Below are positions 12,833 to 27,500 of a stretch of 64,000 nt of DNA, piece by piece. The notes beneath the pieces were generated by a model that was given only the letters and a program-made list of their open reading frames with translations, was not told the DNA's origin and did not search any database. The first letter of the stretch is position 1; each line of letters starts with the position of its first letter. The position numbers were made by a program, and so were the translations under genes. Origin of the DNA: Archilochus colubris (Eukaryota > Chordata > Aves > Apodiformes > Trochilidae); NCBI GenBank assembly GCA_023079485.1, contig CM041115.1, positions 44,014,305-44,078,304 of the forward strand. Reading direction: 5' to 3'.

Positions 12833-15800
12833 AAGTCACTCATGTTTTCACTAGTGTCTGCTGTCTCTCATCCAGACACCATGTACCTTCCAAAAAAAAG
12901 TTCAGTTCCATATTCTTTACAGCCCCCCATCCAGTAGCTGAAGGCAACAAACAGATGTTGTCATAAGACTCTTCCCAATGGAAACACACAGTTCTCTCAG
13001 TACCCCACACACAGAATACTCCACTCCCATTCACCTTTGGAGGTCCTTCACTGGAGCCATTCCAGTGCCAGTATGGATCCAGTATTAAGAAACTCTGTAC
13101 TGGCATAGTACAATCAGACAAAATGACTGCCCTTTTAGAAAAATCTTTATTTCAAAATAAATACCTTTTAATAATGCAGGTGCAAGGTTAGATACCCAAA
13201 AGCAATGCAGGCTACACCCAGGGAACAATCAAGTATGCCATGAAAAGTAGCAGTTATGTTAACTACTGGCATAGTGACAATTATTTTCAATATCATTCAT
13301 CACTAAATCTCGTGCTACCCATACATATGGATCTGATTATTTCTTTAAACATACACAGATAAAATCATACAGATTGATTTTAATGCATAGAAGAAAAGGG
13401 ACTATATAAATCAAGGGACTTAGTAATCAAGGGCAGAGTACCTTTACATATAATTTGGCTGAAAACCAATGCAGGAATAAAGTTTTAAAGTCCCTGCAGG
13501 AGTTACAAGCATTTAAGATGACCCTAGCTTGAAGACCAGACAATAAGTCACAATCATAAAAATATGGGTTTTATAATTGTAACAATTGCAAAATTCAAGA
13601 ATAAAAGACTAAATCTGTGATTTTTAAACATTTGTTGTCACTGTTGAAGTTGTATGTATTCAACACAATTACTGCTGCTTGGTGGAGCAGCTCCTGACTA
13701 GCAAAAGTCTGTGAAAAAACAGCAAAACCTGCATGAGAAAGAAGGAACAGTAACTCAAAAATTCTACTCTTACCTAGGAGATTTGCTATGCAGTAAAAAA
13801 AAAAAAAAAGTGCCTGGCTCAGTTTTAAACTTTCTTTGGGCTAAAATGATTTATCAATGGCCATCAAATTCAATCTGTAAATGGAAAACAAAGTTAATGC
13901 AGAGACACGGACTGATTCCTGAAAATGTACAGTACCTTTTTTAATTCTACACAAAGGTAGAAGAGACGAAGGAAATCACTCCTTCACCAGGACACAGTTA
14001 CATTTTCCAGCAAGTAAGTACCCTCAATTTGACAATAAAATGAAACTATTTCAGATAACTATTTTAGTGAGGAAGAGATGTTCCTAATTATAAAATCTCT
14101 AAATGTTTTCCTTCACTTTGCAACTGTAATAAAGTATGTCTAGCTCTGCAACAGGATCTGTCAATAAATACAAGCAAGAGGCATAAGCTGCTTCGTGCTG
14201 TCCACTCTTCGCCCTCATCTCCCTACCCCTCTGTTACCACTAGAAGGTACAAGTCAAGTAGAAATGACTGGGGGAGCCTTCCCGTGCCTCTTCTCAACAC
14301 TTCACTTACAGTGCAAGAAAGAGCTGGGACATGGAAGCTCGTGAAACTTACACTTAGAACTTTCAGGCTTTAACAGTAAACAACATGACCTGCTACACAG
14401 AAATGTTCTCAAAAAAGTCTACCGGGTGCTAAATGTACTGGTGGTTGCCTCCAGTAGACTGGATCTTCTCTTCTGTCTAGAACAACCTATTAATTGCCTC
14501 AGCATTAACTCAGAAATCAGCCCTAATAAAAAACCAAATTCTTGCTACACAGAATCTGCTCAGATTTATTCAGCTGCTGGCTGAGTCACATATTACACAA
14601 ATATTTTTGTTATTCATGTTCACATAGCTCAAAATGAAAATAGATAAGCATTCAAATTAATTCTGTTGATTTCATAAGGCTTTGACTAAAAGCCCAAGCA
14701 GTGAATTAATATTTGAGTCCTGACAGCAAAGAGATTAGGGATCAAAATAAACAAGCTGTAGCTCAGTCAGATTGAGGAGTCTTAACTCCTCATGTTTCAC
14801 TGTTGACTTGCTTCTTGCATATAAATCTAACATGTTTTTCAGTTTTCAAGTGCCAAAAGAGCTAGGTGCTTTATTTAAACTAGGCAAATACCTAGGTTTC
14901 AAATACCTAGGTTTCTAGTGATTCTACTGGACCTTTTAAATAGAGGTGTTTGGTTGCTTTTAAATACACACGAACAAAAATCTATGGTGTTTTGATGAAA
15001 TCCACTTCTATGTATCTCTAAAACAGGATTTCTTTTCATCATTTCATTGAATTTCTTCAGCTAATATAACAAGATTGTATAGCCAGGTGCAAGGATTTTG
15101 TCAGCTTAATGCCTACCCCTTATCACTGCTGCAGTGGTACTAGAAACCAGACCCAGTACTAGAAACAAGCCAATGACAAACTTACTAGTCTTGTCCATCT
15201 ATGTTACTCAACCTCAAGTTAATCCAGTTGACCTTTAACTCAAGCAGCAGAGGATCCTTGTAGGATTGAAAACCCCATCTTGTAGAGCTTTCCATGAACA
15301 GCTGCAGTAGTATGGCCTTACCAGTCTGCTAGGTCCCTGAAACAGAAGTGCCAGTACTCAAAATTTTTAACCCTTTCTCTTTTTTACCCTTCTCTCTTCT
15401 CAGTCTTTTATGTTAATAGTTATCAGGATTGTTTGGAGAAGTGTTGATAACAATGACACTAATATTCCACATATCTTCTCATCCCAGCCTTGTCAAACCT
15501 CTTCCCCATTATAATCTCTACTTCACCTTAGTAGCAGTTTTACTCTGTAAGCAAACCAAAACAGTAAACACCTGCTGCTGTTCTCCTTTATACTCAGCTT
15601 TTATGTCTTTGTGAGTAACGGATATATTGGGAAACTTCTGTAACATCACTAATATGGGAGATACAGCTGGACAGTCATGGGCTTCACATGCCAGTGCTCA
15701 GATGCTGGTGAACGGACAGCATGCTCATAGGAACAAGTCTATTTTCCACTGTGGTCAAAACAGCTGAAATGTTTCATTTTTTTCCATTTACCAATACAAA

Positions 15801-17440
15801 GTTGTCTCAACGGCAGTTCAATTATCTTCCTAGAGCTGCAATTGCTCTCATCTCTGTCCTTTCTGTATTGCCTTTGCTCAGCTCTACTGGCCCTTTATTT
15901 CACCAGCTTTTCCAGCGTGGTAGTATGATCAGACAAGTGAATAAGTGTTTCTCCCTTTACCACACAAATGCAACTCTATTGTTTATACCAGGCCTGCAAA
16001 GCCACAAAATACTTAGGCTGAGGCTCCAGTCCAGCAGAACTATAATTACACTGGCAGATGAATTTCCTTCAACTTTTCCCACTGGTTTTAAGTTCTCTTT
16101 TCTTTAATACACCATAATCCTCTCCCTGCCCTCAAAAAGGCAAAAGGGAAAAAGGGAGAAAAAGAGAAACCCCACACTCACTTCTGGTCTTTCCCCTTCA
16201 ATTTATACTCCTGTGCTATGCTGTATCTTGTAAAAGTTTCCCACTTTAAATTGCTTTTCCTTTCTTATTTTGGGCATTCTCCATTTCCCACTTACTCCTT
16301 CCCTTCCTAGCCGCAGGACTTCTCAAAGGAACTTATTCTGCCCCTTTGAGAGCTTTGGGGTATTTCCATCTTTCCATGGAAGACAAAGAAGCAAGCTCCC
16401 CCTAGTATTTTGTTGTCTTATCATTCAGGAGCATACAAGTTGCTTTTGGAGTTGATAATCTGCAATGTCTTCTTGCGTAACGGCTGTCAAGTCAGTAATT
16501 TGAAATAATCTATTAAAAGTAGAAATTATTGATCAGGCTGTTTATGTGACCACTGAACTTAACCAGACAGGATTATCTTCAAACAGGCTGCCCTCAGAGA
16601 CTGACATCTAATGGGGAAACAGGTCATTTATACAAATCCCAGAAATACATACAGAAAAGGTATCTGGAAAAAGGTTCTAGAAAACTCATTTTTAAGCTAT
16701 CATGAAAAGTAGTGTTGCCAATTTTTTTTAGCTCCTGTACTGCCAATTAATTTCTACTTAACCATGGTCACATTTAGATTACCATATTACTGTAATTAGT
16801 TCCAGCACTATAAGTCAGCTAAAAATGAAGTGTTTTTTCAATCTTTTATTTTTGTAAAAGAAACACAAAACTGCAGATGAAAAAATGTGTTACTGTCATT
16901 GAGTAAAGATACCATGCACTTTTTGCAAATAAATATTTTCAATCTCATAATAGTCTTGACAGTAAATATTATCTTCTTTGTTCAACCATGATTTCCAGGC
17001 TACAAAGGAAAAGCCAAAGGAACAGAGACAAATTTAAAAAACCTGACACTCCCACACAGAGGTCATGTAACCCACGGCTGACCTGACATTTCTTTCATTA
17101 TTTGTACACACCATTTAACACTTTAAGTATGGCCGTAATCATATAATGAGATTTACCAAAGCCAGACTTTGTGTGAACTAGTCCAACATTAGCATTTTGA
17201 TGATCTACTTGCTAAACACCAAGAATACTTTTCAAATGTTTTGAAACTAGCAGAAATGGTAGCATAAGTAATAATACATTTGCAAGGTTCCAGTAGCATT
17301 TTTGAAGGATGTGAAATTTTCTACTCATGACCTGGATTAAATCCCATATTCCAAAACCAGAGGCAGTTATAATTTTAAATAGAGTGATAAATGGTTATCT
17401 GTGTACGCACTGATACTCTTCTAACAATTCTCTCTCATGA
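12833..17440. other. No gene recognised
   Basis: Noncoding DNA. A 128-codon frame at 15721-16107 (plus) has no domain similarity and no splice context. A short A run lies near 13796-13810. Confidence 0.5.
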
Positions 17441-17560
17441 AAAATCTCCTGGTTTGGGTCAGGATAAACGTAGTTTTCTGTTTTGTACTTTTGGCACCCA
17501 ATACGGGGCCCAAGCTAATCCCGGGTTGGAATCCCAGCAGTGCCTCCACAAAAACCACAG
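17441..17560 (+). mobile_element. Relic of an endogenous retrovirus leader with primer binding site
   Basis: The 18-mer TGGCACCCAATACGGGGC at 17492-17509 matches the tRNA-Lys1,2-type retroviral primer binding site at 14 of 18 positions, and most differences are transitions expected from CpG decay. The preceding ctggtttgggtcaggat resembles the start of avian LTR sequences, so most of the LTR would be deleted. No gag, pol or env homology was seen nearby. The element is dead. The call rests on one short motif and could be chance. Confidence 0.4.
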
Positions 17561-20500
17561 TCATGGGAATGAGTGTGCCTTTTCAGAGGTCCAGAGCTGC
17601 TGTTCAGGGAGGGGAGGGGGATTAATAGGAAGCATCTGTTACTCGGTGTAATTGCCAGGCCAACGTTTAAATGCGACAAAAACACCATCAGAATTGTATA
17701 GCATTTTACTCTAAGCACTGCATGTACAATTATGTATCCATGAGCACAAAGTGGCTCCGGTAACTAAGACAGTTCTACCCTCATCTAGCAATTCACTGCT
17801 CCATTGTTAATACTATGATCTGGTATTTTAATTATGCCTGCAAAAGGAACTTGGCTAAAAGCTTTACACAGCTAAAAGAAAAATAAATTAAAAAGTATGC
17901 AGGAACAAAAAAGAAAGGAGATCACAAATTACAATTACAAAATTAATCCTGTATGCCACCTGTGACAGCAGAACAGAAATACAGTAAAGCAATAAATTGG
18001 TTAAACTGCTACTTTATTCTACTACGCAGGCTAAGGAAATTATCACAATCTGAAATACATATTTCTGCTTACTCTGTAATTTAAAAACTGAAAAGCTATT
18101 GGTGAAAAATGAGTAAGGAATGTTCACATGTACATGTTAAGACAGTGTTTGCTGAGTAAAACAAACCAGCTATAACTGCTGGAATAATTAAACATACACA
18201 TTAACAGTTAAGGTTACGAAGACACACACCAAGTCTTGCACAGTCTGAATTTCCAGTATGGAACCACTCATCTACCATCTTCCACCTTTTTACTTCTTTT
18301 ACATCTGTCAGCTGCTCTTTCCCCCTCACTCACAATATATTTTTACTTCCTCCCATTATCCCTGTACTTCAGACTAACCATCAGTTCCCATCCAGACTAT
18401 TGCCAAGCCTCTTGCTCGTATCTTTTCCTTTCAGATAAATACTGATTCTGCTCATTCCCCACAATTCTAATCACAATACCACACCCTCGCCCGCTGAGGT
18501 GAGTGGGCAGATAGAACTGTCTTCTCACAATCCAGTTTTCATCATCTGTTTCTTCAAAAAAATCAAAACTAATTTCTTCATCAAAAGTAGCAACAGTTAT
18601 CCTCCAATTGAAAATCAATTTTCCAGCCTCCCATACAATTTTAATATAGTTTAGACCAACTTACAATTATAGCTATATTTGGCATATAGTTTGTATTTTT
18701 TTAATGTATTGTGCTTTTGGGTTATTTTATTTTTTCCCATCGAGAGGTGCTCAAAAACTTGTCTGAGGAGTTTGCTCCAGCAGAATCCAGAGACAACAAT
18801 GGATCCAGGAAGACAAAAAGTTGTTCCATCAATGTAAACTGAAAGAGAAAATACTTGGCTGGATCAGGGCCCAGTGGTTTGACTACTGTCAAGATCAGAA
18901 AGTGATCTTCAAACCTTGACTCTGAAAACAGCAGCACAGCTAATGGCTGGAGGAAAAAATGTAAGAAAGCAAGAAAGTCACAGTAGGAGAAATGTAGCTG
19001 AATATGACAGAAAAGTTTTGAAAAAGAATAGTAAGGAGATGGCACAAAGGTAAAGAAGAGGCAATCATTTGGAGGGATGAAGAGAAAGATCTCTGCAGGT
19101 ACTTAAAACCTTCTTACTTAAAGCCATTTTATTTCAAGAATCCTGTTGAGTTACAGCTTCTGCCTGTAAACTAACCTCCGGCTTCCCTATTTTGAGGAAA
19201 GCAAAAACATTTTTACTGCTGTGGGAAAAGAAGAAAATTCGTTTTCTGATAGCACAGGAAACATAACTACCTAGAAACAGTAATGATAAATTAAGCACTC
19301 CCCACAGTGTCTTTTACTAAGACTTTTTTGTGTGTTCAAAATAAGTTAACTTATTATATACAATCCATAATAGAAAGACCACTTTTACCAATTAAAAAAA
19401 ATTTTTTTCTACTGTGTAAACTTATCAAATGAATCTACAAATTCATTTAAGTCTGTTGCTGTATCTTTTATGTTTCTGCCAGTGAGGCTTTTATATTGTT
19501 TCCATAGTCTCTCTTTCTTCTCAATGTGTTATCAGGGAGAATGATTCCCTATCTTACTTTCCTGACAGCAAAAGGATGTTCATCACTTCTGTTTGCTCCG
19601 CTTCTTTCTCTTAAGTCTCAGTGAGTAAATGGAAATGGAAATGTCAAGGTAAGAAAAATGTTGCACCAAGCAACAAATAATCATCCTAAATTAATTGTAC
19701 AGGATTACAACAAACTATCTGTTAGAAGAGAATTCATGTTTGCTTCTAAATGAGAAATAAGCAAAGATAGTTTCAACTAACAACACTAAAGAGGTAATAC
19801 ATGAATGCTTACTGCTTCCTAACGTATACATTTCTCAAATTGAGAAAAAGAATTAAGATGAAGATATTTTGCTTAACAATTTGGGACTACTTAAAATTTC
19901 TTCTCTCTCCTTTTGACCTAGTCTTAAATAACCAAGAAAGTGGCCTAATATTTTAGCTTGTCTTAATTTGATAATAGAGGCGGCAATATAGAATTTAAAA
20001 AGCAGCATAAAAAAAAAGTGAAAACAGAAGGCATTACATATATAATTGGTTTCTCAAGGACAAGAGTATATCTCAGTCAGAAATAAAAGAATTTTAGGGA
20101 CAAAATAATATCCTAAGTTCAAGTTCATCATACACTTCTGTTCCTCAAGGGGACCAATTGGTTATTCCACCAATAACTTTATTAGTAAGCAAAGAGGTTA
20201 CTGTTGCCTTTTGCTGTTATAAAAGGCAAATATTAAAACTAATGTGACTTGTGAAGACAATTGCAAGAATCCACCTTGATAAAAGAACCAAATACCCTTT
20301 TACCTAGCTCTGGAAGATATTCCAGCAAAATGGAATGGTCAGCATTGGTCAACTAGTTGAAATTTAATGACTTGACAAAACCAAAAGGCCATCGTACTCA
20401 CAGAGTTCCAGTTAGTCTAACAGCCAGCAAAACTTACAGAACCAAAGGGAATAAAACAAACCAAATATAAATATATGTATGACTTGCATACAAACTATGT

Positions 20501-21244
20501 ACAATTAAGTACTCAGCAATTTGAGGGCAAGGAAGACTGATTTATTCAAATGAACTTCTTTAAACTATGATTGAAATTAAAGAGAACATTTAATATAAAT
20601 CACTCTTTTGCATGTTTATTTTTTTAAGCTATTGTTCCACATATTTAACCACAGGAGTAGTCAAATAAGTCTCTTTTGTTTTAATTAAATAGGCACATGT
20701 CGCATTTAGCATTAGAACTTAATGTGTTCTATCTAGACTTTGAGTTGTAATTAATTACTTTATGCTAACAAGCATGTTGGCAATAGTCTTCAAAAGTTAC
20801 TTTGAACTTATTTATGGCATGCTGCATTTAGAAAATTGAAAAGAAATACACAAAACAAAGGAAAAATCTACAGCTGAACTTACTAAATACAAAAGTTTTA
20901 AAGAATTGATACATAAAAAATATATCAAAACACATTTTACATTTCAAATTGAGCAATTCATTAAAGAAGGGAGGCTGCATAATTATATCAACAGATTTTT
21001 TTCTGGTCACCATGTCCTTCAAGAGTTTAAAACCAATGTACCTCAATCTCATTATTATTTTTATACATAAACAAGGAGAGTAAAGTCTGCCCAGTTTGGC
21101 TGTTGAAAAGCCTCTTACTGACTCCTGTCCGGGCTTTTCTTTAGAACATTGTCAATATTCAGATCTTACTGGAATTTAAAATTCTGTGTCCAACCTTTAT
21201 CCCACCCATCATGCCCAATACAGAAAAAGAACATGGACAACAGG
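17561..21244. other. No gene recognised
   Basis: AT-rich noncoding DNA with no coding, RNA or repeat signal that I can name. Confidence 0.5.
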
Positions 21245-21643
21245 AACTAGTTCACAGCAGAGGCCACCAGCACAGGCCTGTGAGGATAGACTGGGGAGCA
21301 CATCCTGCTCCACCTGGAGACCTTAGGGAACCTGACAGCAGCCCCCCCTCCCCAGCACCAACAAGGGGTTATTCAGAAGACAGAGCCAGGCTCTTTCCTG
21401 TCAAAAACACAACAAGCCCAGGCTGAAACACCAGAGGTTCAGAGAAGATCTAGGAAGAAAGTTGTCATTGTGAGGACAGCCCAGCAGTGGTGAGTTGTTT
21501 CCATCCCTGGTGGTTTTCAAGACCTGACTACATAAAGCTTCAATACATATTCTGACCTCTTTACTGACCCTACTTTTCTCTGTGGGTTAGAGCAGAAACC
21601 TACAGAGATACCCTCCACACTCAATTATCCTGCGGTTCTGTGG
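21245..21643 (+). mobile_element. CR1 3' fragment, ancient subfamily
   Basis: Plus-strand pieces in CR1 order are visible: ttcagaagacagagccaggct, ccagaggttcaga, attgtgaggacagcccagcagtgg, tggttttcaagacctgact, and at the end aattatcctgcggttctgtgg. This is the layout of an older CR1 subfamily. The copy has many substitutions and an internal unrelated-looking stretch at 21290-21350. Confidence 0.75.
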
Positions 21644-24203
21644 CTACAGTACCTCTATTTAAGCAAAAGTCAAATTATTTGACTAGATTTAGCCTTAGCA
21701 GAATTGCAATAACCACCACCAAATGGTCTTCTTTAAAATAAACAGTAATTTAAAGAAACCCTTTTCATCTATACTCACCACCTGTCAACCTAAGATCAGG
21801 GACAATACAGCCTTGCCTGCATGTCCCTTTTTCCTAGCTCTACACATATTTAACCGATGATTCTAACAGTATGATACAGGGCACTCAAGGTCACCTCCCC
21901 TTAGGCATTCTTAGTCAGAAAAATACTTCAGCTCCATTGTGGCAAGCCAAAACAATGCCAGGCTTCTGAGCCAAGACAGACCTCAGATGTGACAGAAAGA
22001 GACAAGTTGTTTGACACATTAACACAAAACATGAAGAGCCCTACATGATGCTTAAAAGTGAAGTGCTTCTCTGTATTTTGAGGAATGGCTTCAAGTAATC
22101 AAAATATAAAGCTGCTCTGCTCAAAGATATTTCACTGAAGCTGGCAGAGCAGTCCACAGTGATCTGCAGGAATAGCATTCTAGACAGACAATGTCTTCTA
22201 GCGTATTGTCATGTTGTTAATTCACTGCAATGTCAGGTAATGACAAGCTTCAAACTTCCTTCTGAGAAGTCTGACTGTAAGGAATGTTATTTCTCCACCT
22301 CACAGAGTATTCTAATCACAGCACAGTGTCTTAAACAATAAGACATGTTACAGAACTACTCAAAAAATTTTATCTCCGGCTCAAGGGTTCCAACAAACGG
22401 TGTCAAAACTTGCAGAACTACAATAAAATTGACAAATGTTACTATCTTTTTTATAAAACAGAGGAAAAACCTTTTAGCATTCTAAAATTAGTTTAAAACT
22501 CAGTTTTGTGAGTTCACAGGCAAAAATACTGATAAGCTATCACTCTGAGCAAGTGGCAGGGCTCTTAGAAAACAGACTTGGAAAAGTACCAAAACCCAAG
22601 AGAAATAGGGTAAGCTTAAGTCTGCTGCAGTCTAAAGATATCCCTCTAAACGCTGTTAGCATATATACTTGAAGCATCTTGGGCGGCAAAAGCAACACAG
22701 AATTTTCAGTATCCTGTGGAATGTACACTGCTGTGGCTTCCAGGTGCTGAAATTTGTGATAGTTCAGATACATCTATGTGTGTTATAGTCACACAAGCAC
22801 CTACCTTGCAGACATCACTTCAAATTGATTTGGTTCTGACTTATACTGGTTTGATCTCATTCACCTCAACCAAATAAACCTCCTGGTTTATTTATTCTCC
22901 ACTCTGACTTGAGTCTATTTTGTCACACTACCTTTAGGTTTGCCAGTGCACAACTATGAAAAGTGAAGATTCCATGTAATTTTTACACCCACTTCGCACA
23001 GCACCTGCAAGTCATACTAACTTTTTTATATGCTTGTTATCACAAACTTAAGTCTAACATGCATCCCACCTACTCCTACAAGCATGCTTCCAAAATAGTC
23101 ACTGGAATTCAGTGTAACTCCATGATCCATCTTTTCAATGCTAAGAACACCATTTTAGTGTGTTAGGCTCCATGGACACAGGGACACAGGACGAGACTGT
23201 CCTAATGTTAACCAGCTACCTTGAAATCACCTTTAAAACAACTACAAGTATTTATTCACAAAACCTTTGATTGACAGAATAGTTACAAAGGTTTGTGAAG
23301 GCCCAGGTATAGAGCAACTGAAAGATAGTCATGCACCTCTTTACACTGCTGCTAGAATAGTTCCAAAAAGTCTCAATCTTTTGGCAGTCTGCTGTGGGAC
23401 TGCCACATGCCTGATTGCCTACAGCAGAGGATCTTAGCCTTGTGCAACCTCATGTCCTCAGATTCCACTGGGAACCCAGAATTTCTTTTGTAGCTCAGTC
23501 TATCTCTGGGGTTATCCAGGATGTGGTTACACAACATTTTCTCTGGCACTGAAAGCCATCTTAAGAAGTTACACTATCAGTTTCCCTTCCCTCATGCCAG
23601 ATGTTTCAAAAGAGGGGAAAAAAAAAAAAAAAAAAAAAAAAGGCAAGCTTATGTTACAGCTATGATCCAGTTTACACCACAGCCCTAAAAAGAGCCATCA
23701 TGTTTACAAAACTGAGGGAGCAGAAAATTCCAGCATTTGGGAGAGGTTAAGAAAAGAAACATCTTGTGTGCCAGAGACAGTTTAAGAGGACACTTAACAT
23801 ACATCATGAAAGTATTACTTCTATCTTACTCTTACATCTCTGGGACTTAATCTTTTGCATTTCCTGACAGAAAGGCCAAAATTCTTTCTCTGTTCAAAAC
23901 TCAAAAGACTGTCACTGTTTTACTCAGTGCAGAAGCCTGAAAACTATACACAATAAATCATTTGTCATCAGAGTAAAAATAAATCTGCTGCTTAAAAACT
24001 GTGTATCAACACAGATCTTCATACACAGAAGTGAGCATTCAAATTTCACACAAGTAATCTGAAATTCATTTAGAGTACAGTCTTGTAGAACTGGCTTAAA
24101 TCTGACTTCATAAGATAATAAAAACCAAAGGCATTTCTATGTACATATTATTGTGTGATTGTAATATATTCCATATTAAAATAAAAGTTCCAGTGGTTCA
24201 AAA
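21644..24203. other. No gene recognised
   Basis: Noncoding DNA with the A24 tract at 23618. The 23370-23610 part is less AT-rich and may be an old unidentified repeat. Confidence 0.5.
23618..23641 (+). repeat. Poly(A) tract, 24 bases
   Basis: A pure A run. No retrogene could be recognised upstream (23370-23617). Confidence 0.9.
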
Positions 24204-24572
24204 AAGCACCTCTCCTATGGGGACAGGCTGACAGAGTTGGGATTATTCAGCCTGGAGAAAAGAAGGCTCCACAGACACCCTATTCCAGCACTTGAATGGG
24301 GCCTACAGGAAAGGTGGGGAGGGGCTTTTTATAACAGCACATAGTGATAGGACAAGGGGTAACAGTTTTAAACTGTTTAAACAGTTTTAAACTGAAGGAG
24401 GGTAGATTTAGATTAGGTATTAGGAGGAAATTCTTTAGTGTGAGGTTTCAGTGCCACATCAGATGAGTCTTAGTGCAACCTGGCCTAGTGGAGATGTCCC
24501 TGCCCATGGCAGGGGCCTTAGAACTGTATCTTTAGGTCCCTTCCAGCCAAAAGCATTCTACAGTTCTATTAC
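24204..24572 (+). mobile_element. CR1 3' fragment
   Basis: It reads cctatggggacaggctgac, cagcctggagaaaagaagg, tagtgataggacaagggg and ends ggtcccttccagcc...attctacagttctat. A short tandem or palindromic duplication (acagttttaaactg twice) lies at 24363-24394. No frame is open through it. Confidence 0.9.
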
Positions 24573-27500
24573 AAAAAAGAATCTAGAGAACCTGTATTGT
24601 CAGTATGGCAAACCAGTGCCAGCAACAATATCTGAAATGCCAGTTAACATTTCCAGAATTGGTTCTTCCCATGTGATTTACATTTCCCACTGAAAGGAAA
24701 TCTATTTAGTAGTTTGATAATAAACCTGATGAATGTGCAAGGTTTCAGGTTCACTAATCCTCTTGGTAGTCTTCATGCAACCTATAAAATGGGAATGGTT
24801 TGACTTCAAGTCCAATTTTGATTCCTTCAACTGCAGGGAAAGGTTTGAAAGCCTTCACTTTATTCAACCCTTTTCTCCCTCCATTTCTGAGGGTAACATT
24901 TTGCCTTTTCTACCATTGCAGACGGTAGGACTAGAGTAAGAACGCTTTCGATTCTGCATTGCACTTTGGCAAACTGTTCCTGCTTTGCTTCAGAGTGAAG
25001 TACAGAGAGAGATGGGGATCACTGTATCTTGTAATTCTATTATAGTTAACTTATGAACAAACATAATGCAGTATTGCTACCTTTTTCAGAACCAGCACCT
25101 AGCAGTGAAGCACATCAGAATTCCCTACAACTAAGAAATGATGCAACAGCAAACATTTTTTGCTGGCCCATATTGCCTGCATCAGTATGCAGCACACCAA
25201 CTATTCCACAGGTAAGAGACTTGCTATTTTTTTCTGAACATCATCCTCCAACATGAACCTTCTAATTGAAAGCTGTATTTTAAGAGGCTTTTGTCTTTAT
25301 AACCTCAGAGCCTCCTGTATTATTTGAAAAATGTAATAGGTTTCCAAAGCACCTTTTTCACTCAAAACCCCTTCTTTTATTAAAAATTGTTTCCAATAAC
25401 CTTTGTCCTCATATAGTCTTGCATTACTTCATAGTCAAGCTTTACCTAACACATTCAGCAAAACTCAGGGGCCAGCTGTAGCCTTATCTCTATAGCTGAC
25501 TCCACATAAGCAGCCATAATTTCATGTTGAAATTAACAGAGCTCCCAAGTAAATGCACTGAAGCAACTGAGTCCTCTAAAAATTCTTTTGAGAAATATGT
25601 CTAGTAAAATTACTGTATATTACATGGAGAAAGATCAAGTTTATTACTTTAAAAATATCTAACAGTGCTGAGAACCCAGGCTGTAGTACTACACATCAAA
25701 GAATGATAAACATTTTACTCATTACTACAAAATCCTACTAGTTAACCAAGACTAATGGAGAACAAAGACAGAAAATGCCCCTATAAACCATACTAGGCAT
25801 GTTCTTAAAGATCCATTTTATATATGCAAAGTATCAATGCTCAACTAAGAAATGTCTACATACTCTAAAATAGTAAAAACCAAAAAATCTCAGTTCTTGT
25901 CCCCATGCCCTGTTAATAGGAAACAGAATGACTTAGTTTCTGCATATAAAAAAAGTCTCACAAACTGATTTCAACTGATTATTATTCTTGCTAAAGGGTC
26001 CAAAACCCCAAATCATTAAAACCAGTAAAGTCACATAAAGAAAAATTTTTTAACCTCCTAGTTATAAATGCAAGTAACTTCAACCACAACCGTCTGAACA
26101 CATATATTATTTATTTACAACACTTGTAAAACACTTTCTTAATACCTGAAATCTACTGCAACTGCTTCAAGCACAAAAACAAAATAATAAAGAGTATCAG
26201 CTAAGATAGCTCCACTAGACTGTCAACAAAAAATACTACATCAGGAACAACACATAGTTAAAGAATGGAGGTAAATATTAGAAAACTTTCTACATAGGTA
26301 AGCACACAGAACAAGAAATACTACACTACATGTATTTACGCAAGCTTATAAGCACTTTCAAAGTCCCAGCCTAAGTAAAACTTCAATTTAACAAGTCCAT
26401 AGAACAGTCTAGTTCTATCACCTAGGGCTGGAGCTGAATAAATGTTGCTGCTACCTAGTAAGTATTAAACAACAACCACAAACAACTTTGGTAATAACAA
26501 GGTAACATGATACCTGAGCAGGATCAGAATAGAGAGTCAAGTTAGAAAACACAAGACATAAAATTTGATGTCAACAAATTAAAAAAAACCTAACAAACCA
26601 ACACCTCCAGAAATAATATACTGCAGCCACAAGGCATTGAATTTTAAGTCAAATGTAAGCAGATAAACAAAATAACCATTCACTGAATGTTCAGCTCAAC
26701 AGAGCTGAACATACAGGCACACACAACACAAGAAACAAAAGGTTCCAACGAACAAAGAATGGTATATAAAAAAAATTCTTGTTTCACCTCAAATACTGTC
26801 TTTTGTGACATCCCAGAAAACACAAAAACCAGAACCAATTCATAAATTCATCTGATCTACGAACAAATACTAAAGATCCTAGAGGGAAAAAAAGAAATAA
26901 CAAAACACAAACAACAGAGAACAGAAGAAAGACCAGAAGAAGGAACAGAGGCTGAGAAAAATTGGAGAGAAAAAAAAAAAAAAAAAAAAAAAGCTAATGC
27001 CTCTCCTCCTAATACCAGGAAATGTTTGACCATGACTAAAAAGCAATCTACTAGCAACAAAAGCAACTATGTAATACTGCTGCAGAAGTCACTGTCAAAC
27101 AGAGACAACTCGCATGATAAACAAACAATGATTATAGTGATTTTTAAACAATAGTTGGCTCCACCACATTAGATTTTTTCCCCTACAAGTCAGATTTGAA
27201 GATTTAAATTTACCGTATCACACAGTTACTTCATAATGAAAACTACATGGGACAGTTTTCTTCCAGGCAAGTCACTCTATGTGTGTGCTCAAGATGTACT
27301 TAGATAATTCTTCTACAGAAATTTACTTTCTAGGAAAGCCAACAGGACAGGAAGCAGGCTAAGAATTATTTTCAAAAATCATATCAGCCATGATAACCCA
27401 AGTAGGTTATATCATGTGAACCAGATCTCTCTGCATTCAGTACTGCATAACCCAGAGAGGGCTAAGCAGGGAGTGAATCATCACCTTTTTTTCTTCCAGC

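Noticed and set aside
15721..16107. 128-codon plus-strand frame
   Set aside because: No recognisable similarity, no promoter or splice sites that fit.
17520..17541. tRNA-like B box (gggttggaatccc)
   Set aside because: No matching A box or cloverleaf around it; better explained as ERV leader or chance.
23370..23641. Possible retrogene ending in poly(A)
   Set aside because: No open frame or known 3'UTR could be recognised upstream of the A24 tract, and CR1 does not usually produce such copies in birds.
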